64,000 bases of DNA. Source: Clostridium chauvoei (GTDB lineage Bacteria; Bacillota; Clostridia; Clostridiales; Clostridiaceae). Under the pieces are notes generated by a model. The model was not told where the DNA came from. It ran no database searches and saw nothing but the letters and a program-made list of their open reading frames with translations. The DNA lies in contig NZ_CP018624.1 in the NCBI RefSeq assembly GCF_002327185.1, positions 682,001-746,000 on the forward strand, in the 5' to 3' direction. Position numbers and translations under genes: made by a program. This document shows positions 17,592 to 26,537 of the stretch, one piece after another. The first letter of the stretch is position 1; each line of letters opens with the position of its first letter.

Positions 17592-17601
17592 GTAGATATA
17601 A

Positions 17602-18546
17602 ATGATAGATTTAACTATAGGGTTTATATTAGATTTAATAATAGGAGATCCTGAAAATCCAATACATCCAGTTAGAATTATGGGAAGTCTTTGCAAAGTG
17701 TTAGAAAATTTTTTCAGAAATGTTATGAAGAAGTCCTTAAAATTAGGAGGATTTATAACGTGGATTATTGTGGTTTTGGTGGTATATTTTGTTAGTCATG
17801 ACATATTAAAAGTAGCTATGGAAATTAATAATATATTATCAATAATTTTAAGTAGTATATTGATTTATTTTTGTATTTCAACTAAAGGATTGAAGATAGA
17901 AGGATTAAAGGTAGCAAGTTATTTAATAAAAGATGATATAGAAGGTGCGAGAAAACAATTATCATATATAGTAGGAAGAGATACAAAAAGCTTAGATAAA
18001 GAAGGCATAACAAGAGCAGTGGTAGAAACTATAGCCGAAAATATGTCTGATGGAGTAATAGCGCCATTATTTTATGTAGGAATAGGAGGGGCACCTCTAG
18101 CTATGGCATATAAGGCAGTAAATACCATGGATTCTATGTTTGGATACAAAAATGAAAAATATAAGGATTTTGGATTCTTTCCAGCTAAGCTAGATGATGT
18201 ATTTAATTATATACCAGCAAGACTTACAGGGATATTTACTATAATAATAGCATTTATTTTAAAATTAAATTGGAGAAATAGTTTTAAGATTTATAATAGA
18301 GATAAAAATAATCATACAAGTCCAAATAGTGCTCATCCAGAAGCAGCTGTAGCAGGTGCATTGGGGGTAAGACTTGGAGGAGCAAACTATTATTTTGGTA
18401 AATTAGTAGAAAAACCTACCATTGGGGATAATTTAAAAGAAGTAGTTTTAGAAGATATATATATAACAAATAAAATTCTTTATGGAGTAGCTATTTTAGG
18501 ATATATTTTAGCTATTTTAATAATGTTAATTTGGAGGCTTTTATAA
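17602..18546 (+). CDS. cbiB: Adenosylcobinamide-phosphate synthase
   Basis: Integral membrane enzyme that attaches (R)-1-amino-2-propanol phosphate (or ethanolamine phosphate) to adenosylcobyric acid. The 314-residue protein has GDPENPIHPVRIMG near the N-terminus, the central DTKSLDKEGITRAVVETIAE and DGVIAPLFY stretches, and AHPEAAVAGALGVRLGG near residues 250-266, all CbiB signatures, with four to five membrane helices. It overlaps the following cobD by 16 bp, in keeping with coupled supply of the aminopropanol phosphate. Confidence 0.94.
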   Translation: MIDLTIGFILDLIIGDPENPIHPVRIMGSLCKVLENFFRNVMKKSLKLGGFITWIIVVLVVYFVSHDILKVAMEINNILSIILSSILIYFCISTKGLKIEGLKVASYLIKDDIEGARKQLSYIVGRDTKSLDKEGITRAVVETIAENMSDGVIAPLFYVGIGGAPLAMAYKAVNTMDSMFGYKNEKYKDFGFFPAKLDDVFNYIPARLTGIFTIIIAFILKLNWRNSFKIYNRDKNNHTSPNSAHPEAAVAGALGVRLGGANYYFGKLVEKPTIGDNLKEVVLEDIYITNKILYGVAILGYILAILIMLIWRLL

Positions 18547-19613
18547 TGACTAAATCTATTCATGGAGGAAATACAGCAGAAATTTCAAGAAAGTATGGAA
18601 TAAATGAAAGTAATTTAGTTGATTTTTCAGCTAATATTAATCCTCTTGGTTTAAGTAAAGAAGTAAAAAAGGCAATGATTAATGCAATTGATAAAGTAGA
18701 AAAATATCCTGATATAACTTACTACAATTTAATAAATTCCATAAGCTGCTATGAAGGAATAGATAGAAAAAAACTATTTTTAGGTAATGGAGCAGCTGAA
18801 GTAATCTTTAATGTAGTAAGAGGATTAAAACCTAAAAAGGTATTGATTCCAGCGCCTACCTTTGGAGAATATGAAGAAGCTACTTTAAGTATTAATGGAA
18901 AAGTAGAATATTATCATTTAAATGAAATAAATAACTTTGAATTAGATGAAGAGTTATTAAATAAATTAGAAGGAATAGATATGCTTTTTATATGTAATCC
19001 TAATAATCCTACAGGAGTTTTAACAAGTTGTGAATATATAGAGAAAATAGCAAAGAAAGCTTTAAAGACCAATACAGTTGTAGTTGTAGATGAATCATTT
19101 TTAGACTTTTTAGAAGATGATAGTAATTATAGTTGTATTAATATTTTGGATAAGTATGAAAATCTAATTATAATAAAATCTTTAACTAAATTTTTTTCTA
19201 TGCCGGGAATAAGAATAGGTTACGGGATATCTAGTAATAGAAGTATAAGAGAGAAAATAAATAAGGTTACAATAGCTTGGAGTGTAAATATAGTTGCAGC
19301 AGAAAGTATTATAGTGGCTTTAAAAGAAAATGGATATATAGAAGAAAGCAAAGATTTTATTAAAGAAGAACAAGAATATCTGTATAATAGTTTAAAATTA
19401 TTTAAAGACTTAAAGGTTTTTAAACCTTCTGTTAATTTTATAATGTTTAAGGTTTTAATAGATATTGATCTTAAAGATATTTTGATACAAGAAGGGATTC
19501 TAATAAGAAGTTGTGATAATTATGAAGGATTAGATAATTCGTATTATAGAGTAGCAGTTAGAACAAGAAAAGAAAATGATATATTAATAGATAAGTTGAA
19601 GGCAGTATTTTGA
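18531..19613 (+). CDS. cobD: L-threonine-O-3-phosphate decarboxylase (PLP)
   Basis: Makes (R)-1-amino-2-propanol O-2-phosphate for CbiB. It is a 360-residue fold-type I PLP protein of the HisC/CobD group: SIHGGN at the start is the typical CobD opening, DFSANINPLG follows, the cofactor-stacking CNPNNPTG lies near residue 160, and the Schiff-base Lys is in SLTKFFSMPGIRIGYG. The choice of CobD over HisC rests on the N-terminus and on overlap with cbiB. Inside the end of cbiB it uses the ATG preceded by a GGAGG run. Confidence 0.9.
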   Translation: MEAFIMTKSIHGGNTAEISRKYGINESNLVDFSANINPLGLSKEVKKAMINAIDKVEKYPDITYYNLINSISCYEGIDRKKLFLGNGAAEVIFNVVRGLKPKKVLIPAPTFGEYEEATLSINGKVEYYHLNEINNFELDEELLNKLEGIDMLFICNPNNPTGVLTSCEYIEKIAKKALKTNTVVVVDESFLDFLEDDSNYSCINILDKYENLIIIKSLTKFFSMPGIRIGYGISSNRSIREKINKVTIAWSVNIVAAESIIVALKENGYIEESKDFIKEEQEYLYNSLKLFKDLKVFKPSVNFIMFKVLIDIDLKDILIQEGILIRSCDNYEGLDNSYYRVAVRTRKENDILIDKLKAVF

Positions 19614-19632
19614 TACTGTCTTTAATTTTATT
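19599..19632 (+). terminator. Probable terminator of cobalamin operon 1
   Basis: Hairpin AAGGCAGTAT/ATACTGTCTT (19599-19622) overlapping the cobD stop codon, followed by a T-rich but interrupted tail. Confidence 0.55.
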
Positions 19633-19802
19633 TTAAAAACAAATAGGATAAGGAACTTATAAAGAAAGAATTTAACTTAATAATAAATACGAATAAAAAA
19701 TGTTAACAATATAAAAATATTCGGATTTTCTCTTGAATAAAGAAAATCTAAATATTATAATTTGGATGAAAATAGATTATTAAGGAATCATAGGGGGTAG
19801 TC

Positions 19803-22800
19803 ATGCAAAATTTAAGCAGCAAAAAGAGAGTGGTATCATTTTTACTTATTTTAACAATGATGGTTTCATTTATATTACCAAGTATAGATGTTAATGCAGT
19901 AACAGAAGAGTATGTAAATAATGATGAGGTTATAATTAATATTTTAGGAACGTCCGATTTACATGGAAGATTTATGAATTATGAATATTCAAGAGATGTT
20001 AAAGTAAATGGAGGTTTAAATCAAATAGCAACTATTGTAAAAAATCAGAGAGCAGAAAATAATAATACAATAGTTATGGATAATGGAGATACTATTCAAG
20101 GAAACTACAACCATTTATTTGTAAATGGTAAAAACCCAATGATAGCAGGAATGAATGCTATAGGGTATGACGTATTTTCTTTAGGTAACCATGAATTTAA
20201 TTATGGAATGGGTAATTTAGAAAATGTAGTATCACAAGCAAATGAAAATCTAAGTGTTCTTTGTGCAAATCTTTATAAAGATGGAAATAGAGTTTTTAAT
20301 CGATACATAATAAAAGAATTATCAGGAATTAAAGTAGCTATAATAGGAGTTGTTACTCCTCATATTATGAAATGGGATTCTCAACATTTAGTAGGATATA
20401 ATGCTGAAAATCCAGCTATTGAGGTTTCAAAAGTAATTAAAGAAATAAAAAATAGTGGTGGGGCAGATGTGTTTGTAGTTTCAGCTCATATGGGTGTTGA
20501 TGGAGAATTTGGAAAGGGAGATAGCTTAAAAGATATTGCAACAGAAAACCCAGAAGTTTCTGCAATATTAGGAGGTCATAGTCATCAATCAGTACCAAGT
20601 CAAATGATAGGTGACACTATAGTCTCATTACCAAAAAGTAATGGTGAATTTGTTTCAAAGATAGAATTAAAAGTTAAGAAAACAAATAATACAGTTGAAG
20701 TTATTGATAAAAATGCATCATTAATATCAGCTAAGGGTGTTGAAGAAGATGAAGAATTAAATAGAGAGTTAGCTGAATATCATGAAGTTGCTTTGAATGA
20801 TGCTAGAAAAGTAATTGGACAAATGGTAGGAGGAGACTTAGCAAGTCCAAACGAAGTTAAAGGCATTACCCAAGCAATTATACAAGATGATGGAGTAACT
20901 GATCTTGTAAATGAAGTTCAACTATATAATAGTAAAAAGCAGTTAGAAAACATAGGTGTAGATACAAATAATATATATCAAGTATCAGCAGCAGCACTTT
21001 TTAGCTCAAATTCCAATATAAAAGAAGGTGCTATAACTAAAGCAGGAGTATCTAATATTTATAAGTATGATAATAAGCTTTATACAATAAAGACTACTGG
21101 AAAACAGTTAAAGATTTATTTAGAAAAGAATGCAGAGTTTTTCAATACTTATAAAGATGGGGATTTGACAATTTCATTTAATACAGATATCCCAATGTTC
21201 TTATATGATATGTTTGATGGAATTAACTATAATATGGATATATCAAAAGAGGTTGGAAGTAGAATTACAGAATTAACTTTTGAAAAAGATGGAAAACAAG
21301 TGGTGGATGAAGATGAGATTTACTTAACAGTAAATGATTATAGATATAATTCAGTATTAATACCTTTACTAGAAAAAGGACAACATATTAAAGTATATGA
21401 TTCGAATAACGATCCAATTTCAGATGTTAGAGATTTGATAATAGACTATATAGAAAATGAAAAAGGTGGAATTTTAGAAAAATCAGTAGATAACAATTGG
21501 AAGATTGTTGGAAATGACTGGAATGAGAGCCAAAGAGAATTATTAGTTAAAGCTGTTAATGAAGGAAAAATACAAGTTCCTAATTCAAATAGCAAAGCTT
21601 TAACCTGGGGAGAACTACAACAAGCATTATCTACAAAGATTCAATTATTAAGCTTTAATGATTTTCATGGTAATGTTATTGAGTCAGGAAAAAATGTTGG
21701 ATCAGCTAAGTTTGTTGGAGAAGTAAAAAGATTAAAAGAAGAAAATCCAAATACATTTGTATTATCAGCAGGAGATTCTTTCCAAGGTACAGCTATATCA
21801 AATCTTCTTCATGGGGAACCAGTAGCTGTTATGATGAGAGAAATGGGAGTAACTTATTCTGCAGTTGGAAATCATGAATTTGATTGGGATAGAAGTAATA
21901 TAGAAGAATGGGCAAAAATTGGTGAGTTTGAATTTTTAGCTTCAAATATTTATGATAAAGCAACAGAAAAACCAGTTGAATGGGCAAAACCTTATGGTAA
22001 GATTGAAGCTGGTGGAAAGACAATAGGACTTATAGGATTAGCAACACCAGAAACTGCGTATAAAACAAAACCTGACAATGTTAAGGATTTAGAGTTTAGA
22101 GATATGGTAGAAAGCACTAAGTATTGGGCAGAATATTTAAGAAATACAGAAAAAGTTGATGCAGTAGTTGTTCTTGGACACATAGGTAGTGAGCAAAATA
22201 GTAAAACTAAGGAAATTAAAGGAGAAGCTGCTGATTTAGCAAAAGAAGTATCTGGTATAGATGCAATAATATCATCACATACTCATAAGTTTGTAAATGG
22301 AAAAGTTAATGATACGGCAATTGTACAAGCAGGATATAATGGTAGAGGTATTGGGAAATTACAATTTATATTTGATTATAATGGTAATTTAACTGTAGAA
22401 AATGAAGTAGATCAAATTTATAAGAGAGTATCAGAACTACAAGAAGATGAAGGTATGAAAACTATTATTGATAATTATAATAGTGAGTTAGAGCCAATAT
22501 TAAATGAAGTGGTTGTGAATATAGATACAGATCTTACTCATGATAGATATGAAGGTCTTTCAAAGTTAGGGCAATTTATGAGCAAATATATGGCTGAAGC
22601 AGTAGGTACTGAAATTGCTATAACAAATGGTGGTGGACTTAGAAAACCTCTTCCAGCAGGAGATATAACAGTAGGAGATATGTGGGAAGTAATGCCTTTT
22701 GATAATACATTAGTAACAATGAGCCTTAAAGGATCAGATATAAAGAAAGTTATTGAACATGGTATTATGAATGAGTCAATAGGTTGGGTTCAATTCTACG

Positions 22801-23282
22801 GATTAAAAGTATATTATGATAAAGATGCTAATGAAGGAAATAGAATAACATCTATGAGGTTATTAGATGGAACTAAGATTGACATGAATAAATATTATAC
22901 TGTAGTAACAAATGATTTTATGGCAACAGGTGGAGATAATTATGACTTCTCATCATCTAAAGATATGGTAGATACAGGACAACCTATTAGAGATGCTATA
23001 ATTAATATATTAAAGCCTCTTGGAAAGGTAAGCTTTAATTTTGATGGAAATACTTTAGTTTCAGGAAAAGATACTCAAGTAGATGAAGATAACTCAGGTA
23101 ATTCAGGAAGTACAGATAATTCAGGAAATCAAAATAATGGAGAAAAACCAGAAGTAGGTGGAGTAAATAATGATAAATTACCAACTACAGGATCTCCAAT
23201 ATCACCTAACTTTATAGTATTTTTAGGGTCATTATCAATAATTGGTGGAATGGTAATTAGAAAAAAGAAAAATATAGGATAA
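19803..23282 (+). CDS. Cell-wall-anchored double 5'-nucleotidase / cyclic phosphodiesterase
   Basis: Surface nucleotide hydrolase of 1159 residues with two metallophosphatase-plus-5_nucleotid_C units. A signal peptide (1-32) is followed by unit 1 (GTSDLHG, DNGDTIQGN, LGNHEFNYG, GGHSHQS), then unit 2 from about 613 (SFNDFHGN, SAGDSFQGT, VGNHEFDWD, SSHTHKF) with the substrate domain NGGGLRKPLP. The end is an LPTTG sortase motif, a hydrophobic helix and KKK. Both catalytic sites look intact; a CpdB-like 2',3'-cyclic phosphodiesterase unit joined to a 5'-nucleotidase is the common pattern. It is monocistronic between the two B12 operons and has no visible link to B12, except perhaps dephosphorylating nucleotides or lower-ligand precursors. 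Confidence 0.88.
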   Translation: MQNLSSKKRVVSFLLILTMMVSFILPSIDVNAVTEEYVNNDEVIINILGTSDLHGRFMNYEYSRDVKVNGGLNQIATIVKNQRAENNNTIVMDNGDTIQGNYNHLFVNGKNPMIAGMNAIGYDVFSLGNHEFNYGMGNLENVVSQANENLSVLCANLYKDGNRVFNRYIIKELSGIKVAIIGVVTPHIMKWDSQHLVGYNAENPAIEVSKVIKEIKNSGGADVFVVSAHMGVDGEFGKGDSLKDIATENPEVSAILGGHSHQSVPSQMIGDTIVSLPKSNGEFVSKIELKVKKTNNTVEVIDKNASLISAKGVEEDEELNRELAEYHEVALNDARKVIGQMVGGDLASPNEVKGITQAIIQDDGVTDLVNEVQLYNSKKQLENIGVDTNNIYQVSAAALFSSNSNIKEGAITKAGVSNIYKYDNKLYTIKTTGKQLKIYLEKNAEFFNTYKDGDLTISFNTDIPMFLYDMFDGINYNMDISKEVGSRITELTFEKDGKQVVDEDEIYLTVNDYRYNSVLIPLLEKGQHIKVYDSNNDPISDVRDLIIDYIENEKGGILEKSVDNNWKIVGNDWNESQRELLVKAVNEGKIQVPNSNSKALTWGELQQALSTKIQLLSFNDFHGNVIESGKNVGSAKFVGEVKRLKEENPNTFVLSAGDSFQGTAISNLLHGEPVAVMMREMGVTYSAVGNHEFDWDRSNIEEWAKIGEFEFLASNIYDKATEKPVEWAKPYGKIEAGGKTIGLIGLATPETAYKTKPDNVKDLEFRDMVESTKYWAEYLRNTEKVDAVVVLGHIGSEQNSKTKEIKGEAADLAKEVSGIDAIISSHTHKFVNGKVNDTAIVQAGYNGRGIGKLQFIFDYNGNLTVENEVDQIYKRVSELQEDEGMKTIIDNYNSELEPILNEVVVNIDTDLTHDRYEGLSKLGQFMSKYMAEAVGTEIAITNGGGLRKPLPAGDITVGDMWEVMPFDNTLVTMSLKGSDIKKVIEHGIMNESIGWVQFYGLKVYYDKDANEGNRITSMRLLDGTKIDMNKYYTVVTNDFMATGGDNYDFSSSKDMVDTGQPIRDAIINILKPLGKVSFNFDGNTLVSGKDTQVDEDNSGNSGSTDNSGNQNNGEKPEVGGVNNDKLPTTGSPISPNFIVFLGSLSIIGGMVIRKKKNIG

Positions 23283-23291
23283 TTATTTACG

Positions 23292-23320
23292 TTGACATAT
23301 TATAACAACAATAATATAAT
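23292..23320 (+). promoter_or_regulatory. Consensus promoter of cobalamin operon 2
   Basis: TTGACA (23292-23297), a 17-bp spacer and TATAAT (23315-23320): a perfect housekeeping promoter placed just before riboswitch 2. Confidence 0.85.
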
Positions 23321-23339
23321 CATTATGAAAATTAAAGCA

Positions 23340-23615
23340 TATAAGGTGTTATAAACTTAATAGGGAATCAGGTTTAATTCCTGAGCTACCCCAGTAACCG
23401 TATAATGGACGAAATCTTAAAAAGTCACTGCTAAATAAGCGGGAAGGCAAGAGAGTAGGATGAAGTAAAGCCGGGAGACCTGCCATATATGTTAGATTAT
23501 TATCTTCTGAGGGTGAGATAATAAGATACAAGTTGTAGTCTATTTTAATTTTTATGTTATTATAGCGTAATCAATTATGTATTTAAGGGTATACTTTCAT
23601 TTGTATACCCTTTAT
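23340..23615 (+). promoter_or_regulatory. Cobalamin riboswitch with terminator, upstream of btuF-like gene
   Basis: Aptamer about 23340-23500: AGGTG, AATAGGGAATCAGG with ATTCCTGAGCTACCCC, GTAACCGT, GTCACTG, GGGAAGGC and B12 box AAGCCGGGAGACCTGCC (23468-23484). The platform ends in a terminator AAGGGTATAC (23585-23594) with GTATACCCTT (23603-23612). It is expected to switch off corrinoid import when B12 is abundant. Confidence 0.94.
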
Positions 23616-23682
23616 TTATAAAACTTTTTAGTTTTATAATAGACCCTAATATTAATTAAATAAAATTAGGAGGAAAACATCA

Positions 23683-24600
23683 ATGAAAAGAAGAAACAAG
23701 ATTCTTTTAGTGGCTTTTACAATGTTATTTGCAATTATGCTTTTAGCAGGTTGTGGAAAGACAGAAAAAGTAATGAAAGACAGGGAAGGTACAGAGTTTA
23801 CATTACCAAAGGAAGTTAATACAATAGTTTCAACAGCACCATCTAATACGGAGGTATTAGTGGAATTAGGATTAGCGGATAAACTAGTTGCTATAGATAA
23901 GTATTCAGCAGATGTAGAAGGTGTAAATAAAGATTTACCTAAGATAGATTTTAGAAATCCAGATGCAGAAACTATTATAGCTTTAAAACCAGATTTAATA
24001 ATAGCATCAGGTCATAATAAATCAGGGGAAAATGATCCTTTTGCCTTAATAAAGGAAGCTGGAATTCCAGTAGTATATATTCCAAGTAGCTATAGTATAG
24101 ACGGAATATACGGTGATATAGATTTTATGGCAGAAATTACAGGGACTGAAAAAAAGGGTAAAGAAATCGTAGAAAATATGAAAAAAGAAGTTGATTCTAT
24201 AAAAGCTATCGGTGATAAGATAACAGACAAAAAGAAGGTTTATTTTGAAATAGGATCAGGATCAAAATTAAGTAGTTTTGGTAAAGATACTTTCTTAAAT
24301 GAAATGATTGAAATAATAGGAGCGGAAAATATATTTGCTAATGAAAAATCATGGATATCACCAAGTCCAGAATCAATAGTTGCTGCAAATCCAGATGTTA
24401 TATTAACAAATATGCCAGTGGTAAATGGGATAAAAGCAACAGAAGATATAAAAAATCGTGAAGGTTGGGAAAACATAACAGCTATAAAAGAAGGCGCTGT
24501 TTATGGAATAGATAAAAATGCATCAGCAAGACCATCTCAAAATGTTGTAAAAGCATTAAAAGAAATGGCAAAGGCTGTTTATCCAAATGAATATAAATAA
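23683..24600 (+). CDS. btuF: Cobalamin/corrinoid ABC transporter substrate-binding lipoprotein
   Basis: Extracytoplasmic binding protein of 305 residues. The signal sequence ends in a lipobox LLAGC (Cys at about 25), so it is membrane-anchored. The mature part is a cluster A-II (BtuF/FhuD-like) binding protein: VSTAPSNTEVLVELGLADKLVAI, then LKPDLIIASG and later SPSPESIVAANPDVILT, the typical strands around the cleft. The B12 riboswitch in front makes a corrinoid the likely ligand rather than heme or siderophore. It overlaps the permease gene by 14 bp. AGGAGG precedes the start. Confidence 0.9.
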   Translation: MKRRNKILLVAFTMLFAIMLLAGCGKTEKVMKDREGTEFTLPKEVNTIVSTAPSNTEVLVELGLADKLVAIDKYSADVEGVNKDLPKIDFRNPDAETIIALKPDLIIASGHNKSGENDPFALIKEAGIPVVYIPSSYSIDGIYGDIDFMAEITGTEKKGKEIVENMKKEVDSIKAIGDKITDKKKVYFEIGSGSKLSSFGKDTFLNEMIEIIGAENIFANEKSWISPSPESIVAANPDVILTNMPVVNGIKATEDIKNREGWENITAIKEGAVYGIDKNASARPSQNVVKALKEMAKAVYPNEYK

Positions 24601-25615
24601 AAAGAATAATATATTAATGATACTATCAATACCTGTAGTATTTTTAATAATCTGTATTGGAACTTCCATTGGGAGTTCCAATATTAGCATTATAGATATT
24701 ATTTCTATAATAGGAAGTAAGATTTTTAATACATCACTTTCAGCAGGTATAGATCCTAAAGATGTATCTATAATATGGAGCCTTAGATTACCTAGGGTTC
24801 TATTAGCATTTCTAGTAGGTGGAGCTTTAGCGGCAAGTGGAGCAGTAGTACAATCAGTCCTTAAAAACCCTCTTGCATCACCCTACACTTTAGGTGTATC
24901 GTCAGGGGCATCTCTTGGGGTTGGACTTATAATAGTTTTTGGAGTTTCTATTCCCATCCTTGGAAACTTTACATTACCCCTAATAGGTTTTATATGTAGT
25001 TTAATTACCATGATTATAGTATTGACTTTTGCTACGAGAGTAGATAAAGGTTTATCAAATAATACTATTATATTATCAGGTATGGTTTTTTCACTTTTTT
25101 TCAATGCTGTTTTAACTACTTTAACGGCTTTATTTAGTAATAAAATAGAAGCTATAACAATGTGGCAAATGGGTTCATTTTCTATGAGAGGATGGAGCTA
25201 TGTAAAATGTGGACTTCCATTCTTTATAGTTGGAATAATAGGTGTTATGATGTATTGTAAGGAAATGGATGTGTTAACCTTTGGAGAAGAACAAGCAAAA
25301 TCTATAGGCGTAGAGGCAGAAAAGGTTAAAAAAAGATTATTTTTCTTTACAGCAGTTTTAACAGGGGCAGCAGTTGCAATAAGTGGAACTATAGGTTTTG
25401 TAGATTTAATTGCACCACATATAGTGAGAAAAATATTTGGATCAAAACATTCTAATGTTATACCAATGTCGGTAGTTTTTGGAGGGTGTTTGATGGTGGT
25501 TACAGATTTAATATCAAGAACTATAGTAGTACCATCAGAACTACCAGTTGGAGCTATAACAGCCATTATAGGTGCCCCATTTTTTGCATACCTATATTTT
25601 AAAAAATCAAAGTAG
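24587..25615 (+). CDS. btuC: Cobalamin/corrinoid ABC transporter permease
   Basis: FecCD/BtuC-type permease of 342 residues with about ten hydrophobic helices. Typical stretches are LRLPRVLLAFLVGGALAASGAVV... at about 64-84, NPLASPYTLGVSSGASLG, the TFGEEQAKSIGVE loop, and GTIGFVDLIAPHIVR (the BtuC coupling motif). The start lies 14 bp inside the end of the binding-protein gene. It works as a dimer with the ATPase that follows. Confidence 0.92.
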   Translation: MNINKKNNILMILSIPVVFLIICIGTSIGSSNISIIDIISIIGSKIFNTSLSAGIDPKDVSIIWSLRLPRVLLAFLVGGALAASGAVVQSVLKNPLASPYTLGVSSGASLGVGLIIVFGVSIPILGNFTLPLIGFICSLITMIIVLTFATRVDKGLSNNTIILSGMVFSLFFNAVLTTLTALFSNKIEAITMWQMGSFSMRGWSYVKCGLPFFIVGIIGVMMYCKEMDVLTFGEEQAKSIGVEAEKVKKRLFFFTAVLTGAAVAISGTIGFVDLIAPHIVRKIFGSKHSNVIPMSVVFGGCLMVVTDLISRTIVVPSELPVGAITAIIGAPFFAYLYFKKSK

Positions 25616-25625
25616 GTGATTTAAT

Positions 25626-26387
25626 TTGTTAGAAGTAAATAATGTTAGTTGTGGTTATAATGGTATAGATGTAGTTAAAAATGTTAGTTTTAATGTAAAT
25701 AGAGGGGAAAATATATGTATAGTAGGTCCAAATGGATGTGGGAAAAGTACTCTTTTAAAAGCTATATCAAATTTAATTCCAAGCACAGGAAATATATCTT
25801 TAGATAATAAAAAAATTATCAAGTTAAATAGAAAAGAATTAGCAATTAAAATTGCTCTTATGACTCAAACTGCAAATATTCAATTTCCTTATAGTGTATA
25901 TGAAACGGTTTCATTAGGAAGATATGCTCATTTAAAAGGTGTCTTTTCAAATCTTAGTAATGAAGATAAAGATATAGTACTCAAATGTATAGGTAGTGTT
26001 GGATTGTTAGATATAAAAGATAAACTTATTACTGAACTTTCAGGAGGACAAATGCAAAGAGTATTTTTGGCAAGAGCCTTTGCACAAGATCCAGAAGTTA
26101 TTTTATTAGATGAACCAACAAATCATTTAGATTTAAGGTGTCAAATAGAAATACTAGAATATTTAAGTAGATGGACAAAGGAAAATAATAAAATAGTAGT
26201 TGCAGTATTACATGATTTAAATTTAGTTCAAATGTTTGGAGATAAAGTAGTAATTATGAAATCTGGGGAAGTTAAACGTGAAGGAATACCGAAAGATGTA
26301 TTTCAAGAGGATTTATTACAAGAGGTATATGGTATAGATATAAAAAGTTTTATGATAGAAACATTAAAAAGATGGCAGATAGTGTAA
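25626..26387 (+). CDS. btuD: Cobalamin/corrinoid ABC transporter ATPase, C-terminus altered by IS insertion
   Basis: ATPase of the importer, now 253 residues: Walker A GPNGCGKST (34-42), signature LSGGQMQR near 139, Walker B VILLDEPT near 158 and the His switch VLHDLN. The TTG start has AGGTGAT 8 nt upstream. The last codons CAG ATA GTG TAA run into the insertion sequence beginning at 26378. Joining the sequence across the IS (removing one copy of the target repeat) restores CAA TAG, so the ancestral protein ended RWQ, two residues shorter. The protein should still work; the downstream genes were probably once co-transcribed with it. Confidence 0.92.
   Translation: MLEVNNVSCGYNGIDVVKNVSFNVNRGENICIVGPNGCGKSTLLKAISNLIPSTGNISLDNKKIIKLNRKELAIKIALMTQTANIQFPYSVYETVSLGRYAHLKGVFSNLSNEDKDIVLKCIGSVGLLDIKDKLITELSGGQMQRVFLARAFAQDPEVILLDEPTNHLDLRCQIEILEYLSRWTKENNKIVVAVLHDLNLVQMFGDKVVIMKSGEVKREGIPKDVFQEDLLQEVYGIDIKSFMIETLKRWQIV
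26370..26377. repeat. Target-site duplication, left copy
   Basis: AGATGGCA directly before the left inverted repeat of the insertion sequence; an identical copy follows the right end at 28133-28140. An 8-bp duplication fits the IS6-like DDE group. Confidence 0.85.
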
Positions 26388-26537
26388 AGTTTCGTATGAA
26401 AAAATAGCTTATGGCTAATTTGGAATAATAGTTAAAAATATCTTTATAATATCTAAGAAAATTTTAAAATTGAATATGCTAAAAAGACCTTCGGTAACGG
26501 AGGCAAAAACTTAATCAATATTTGATTTTATGATTTA

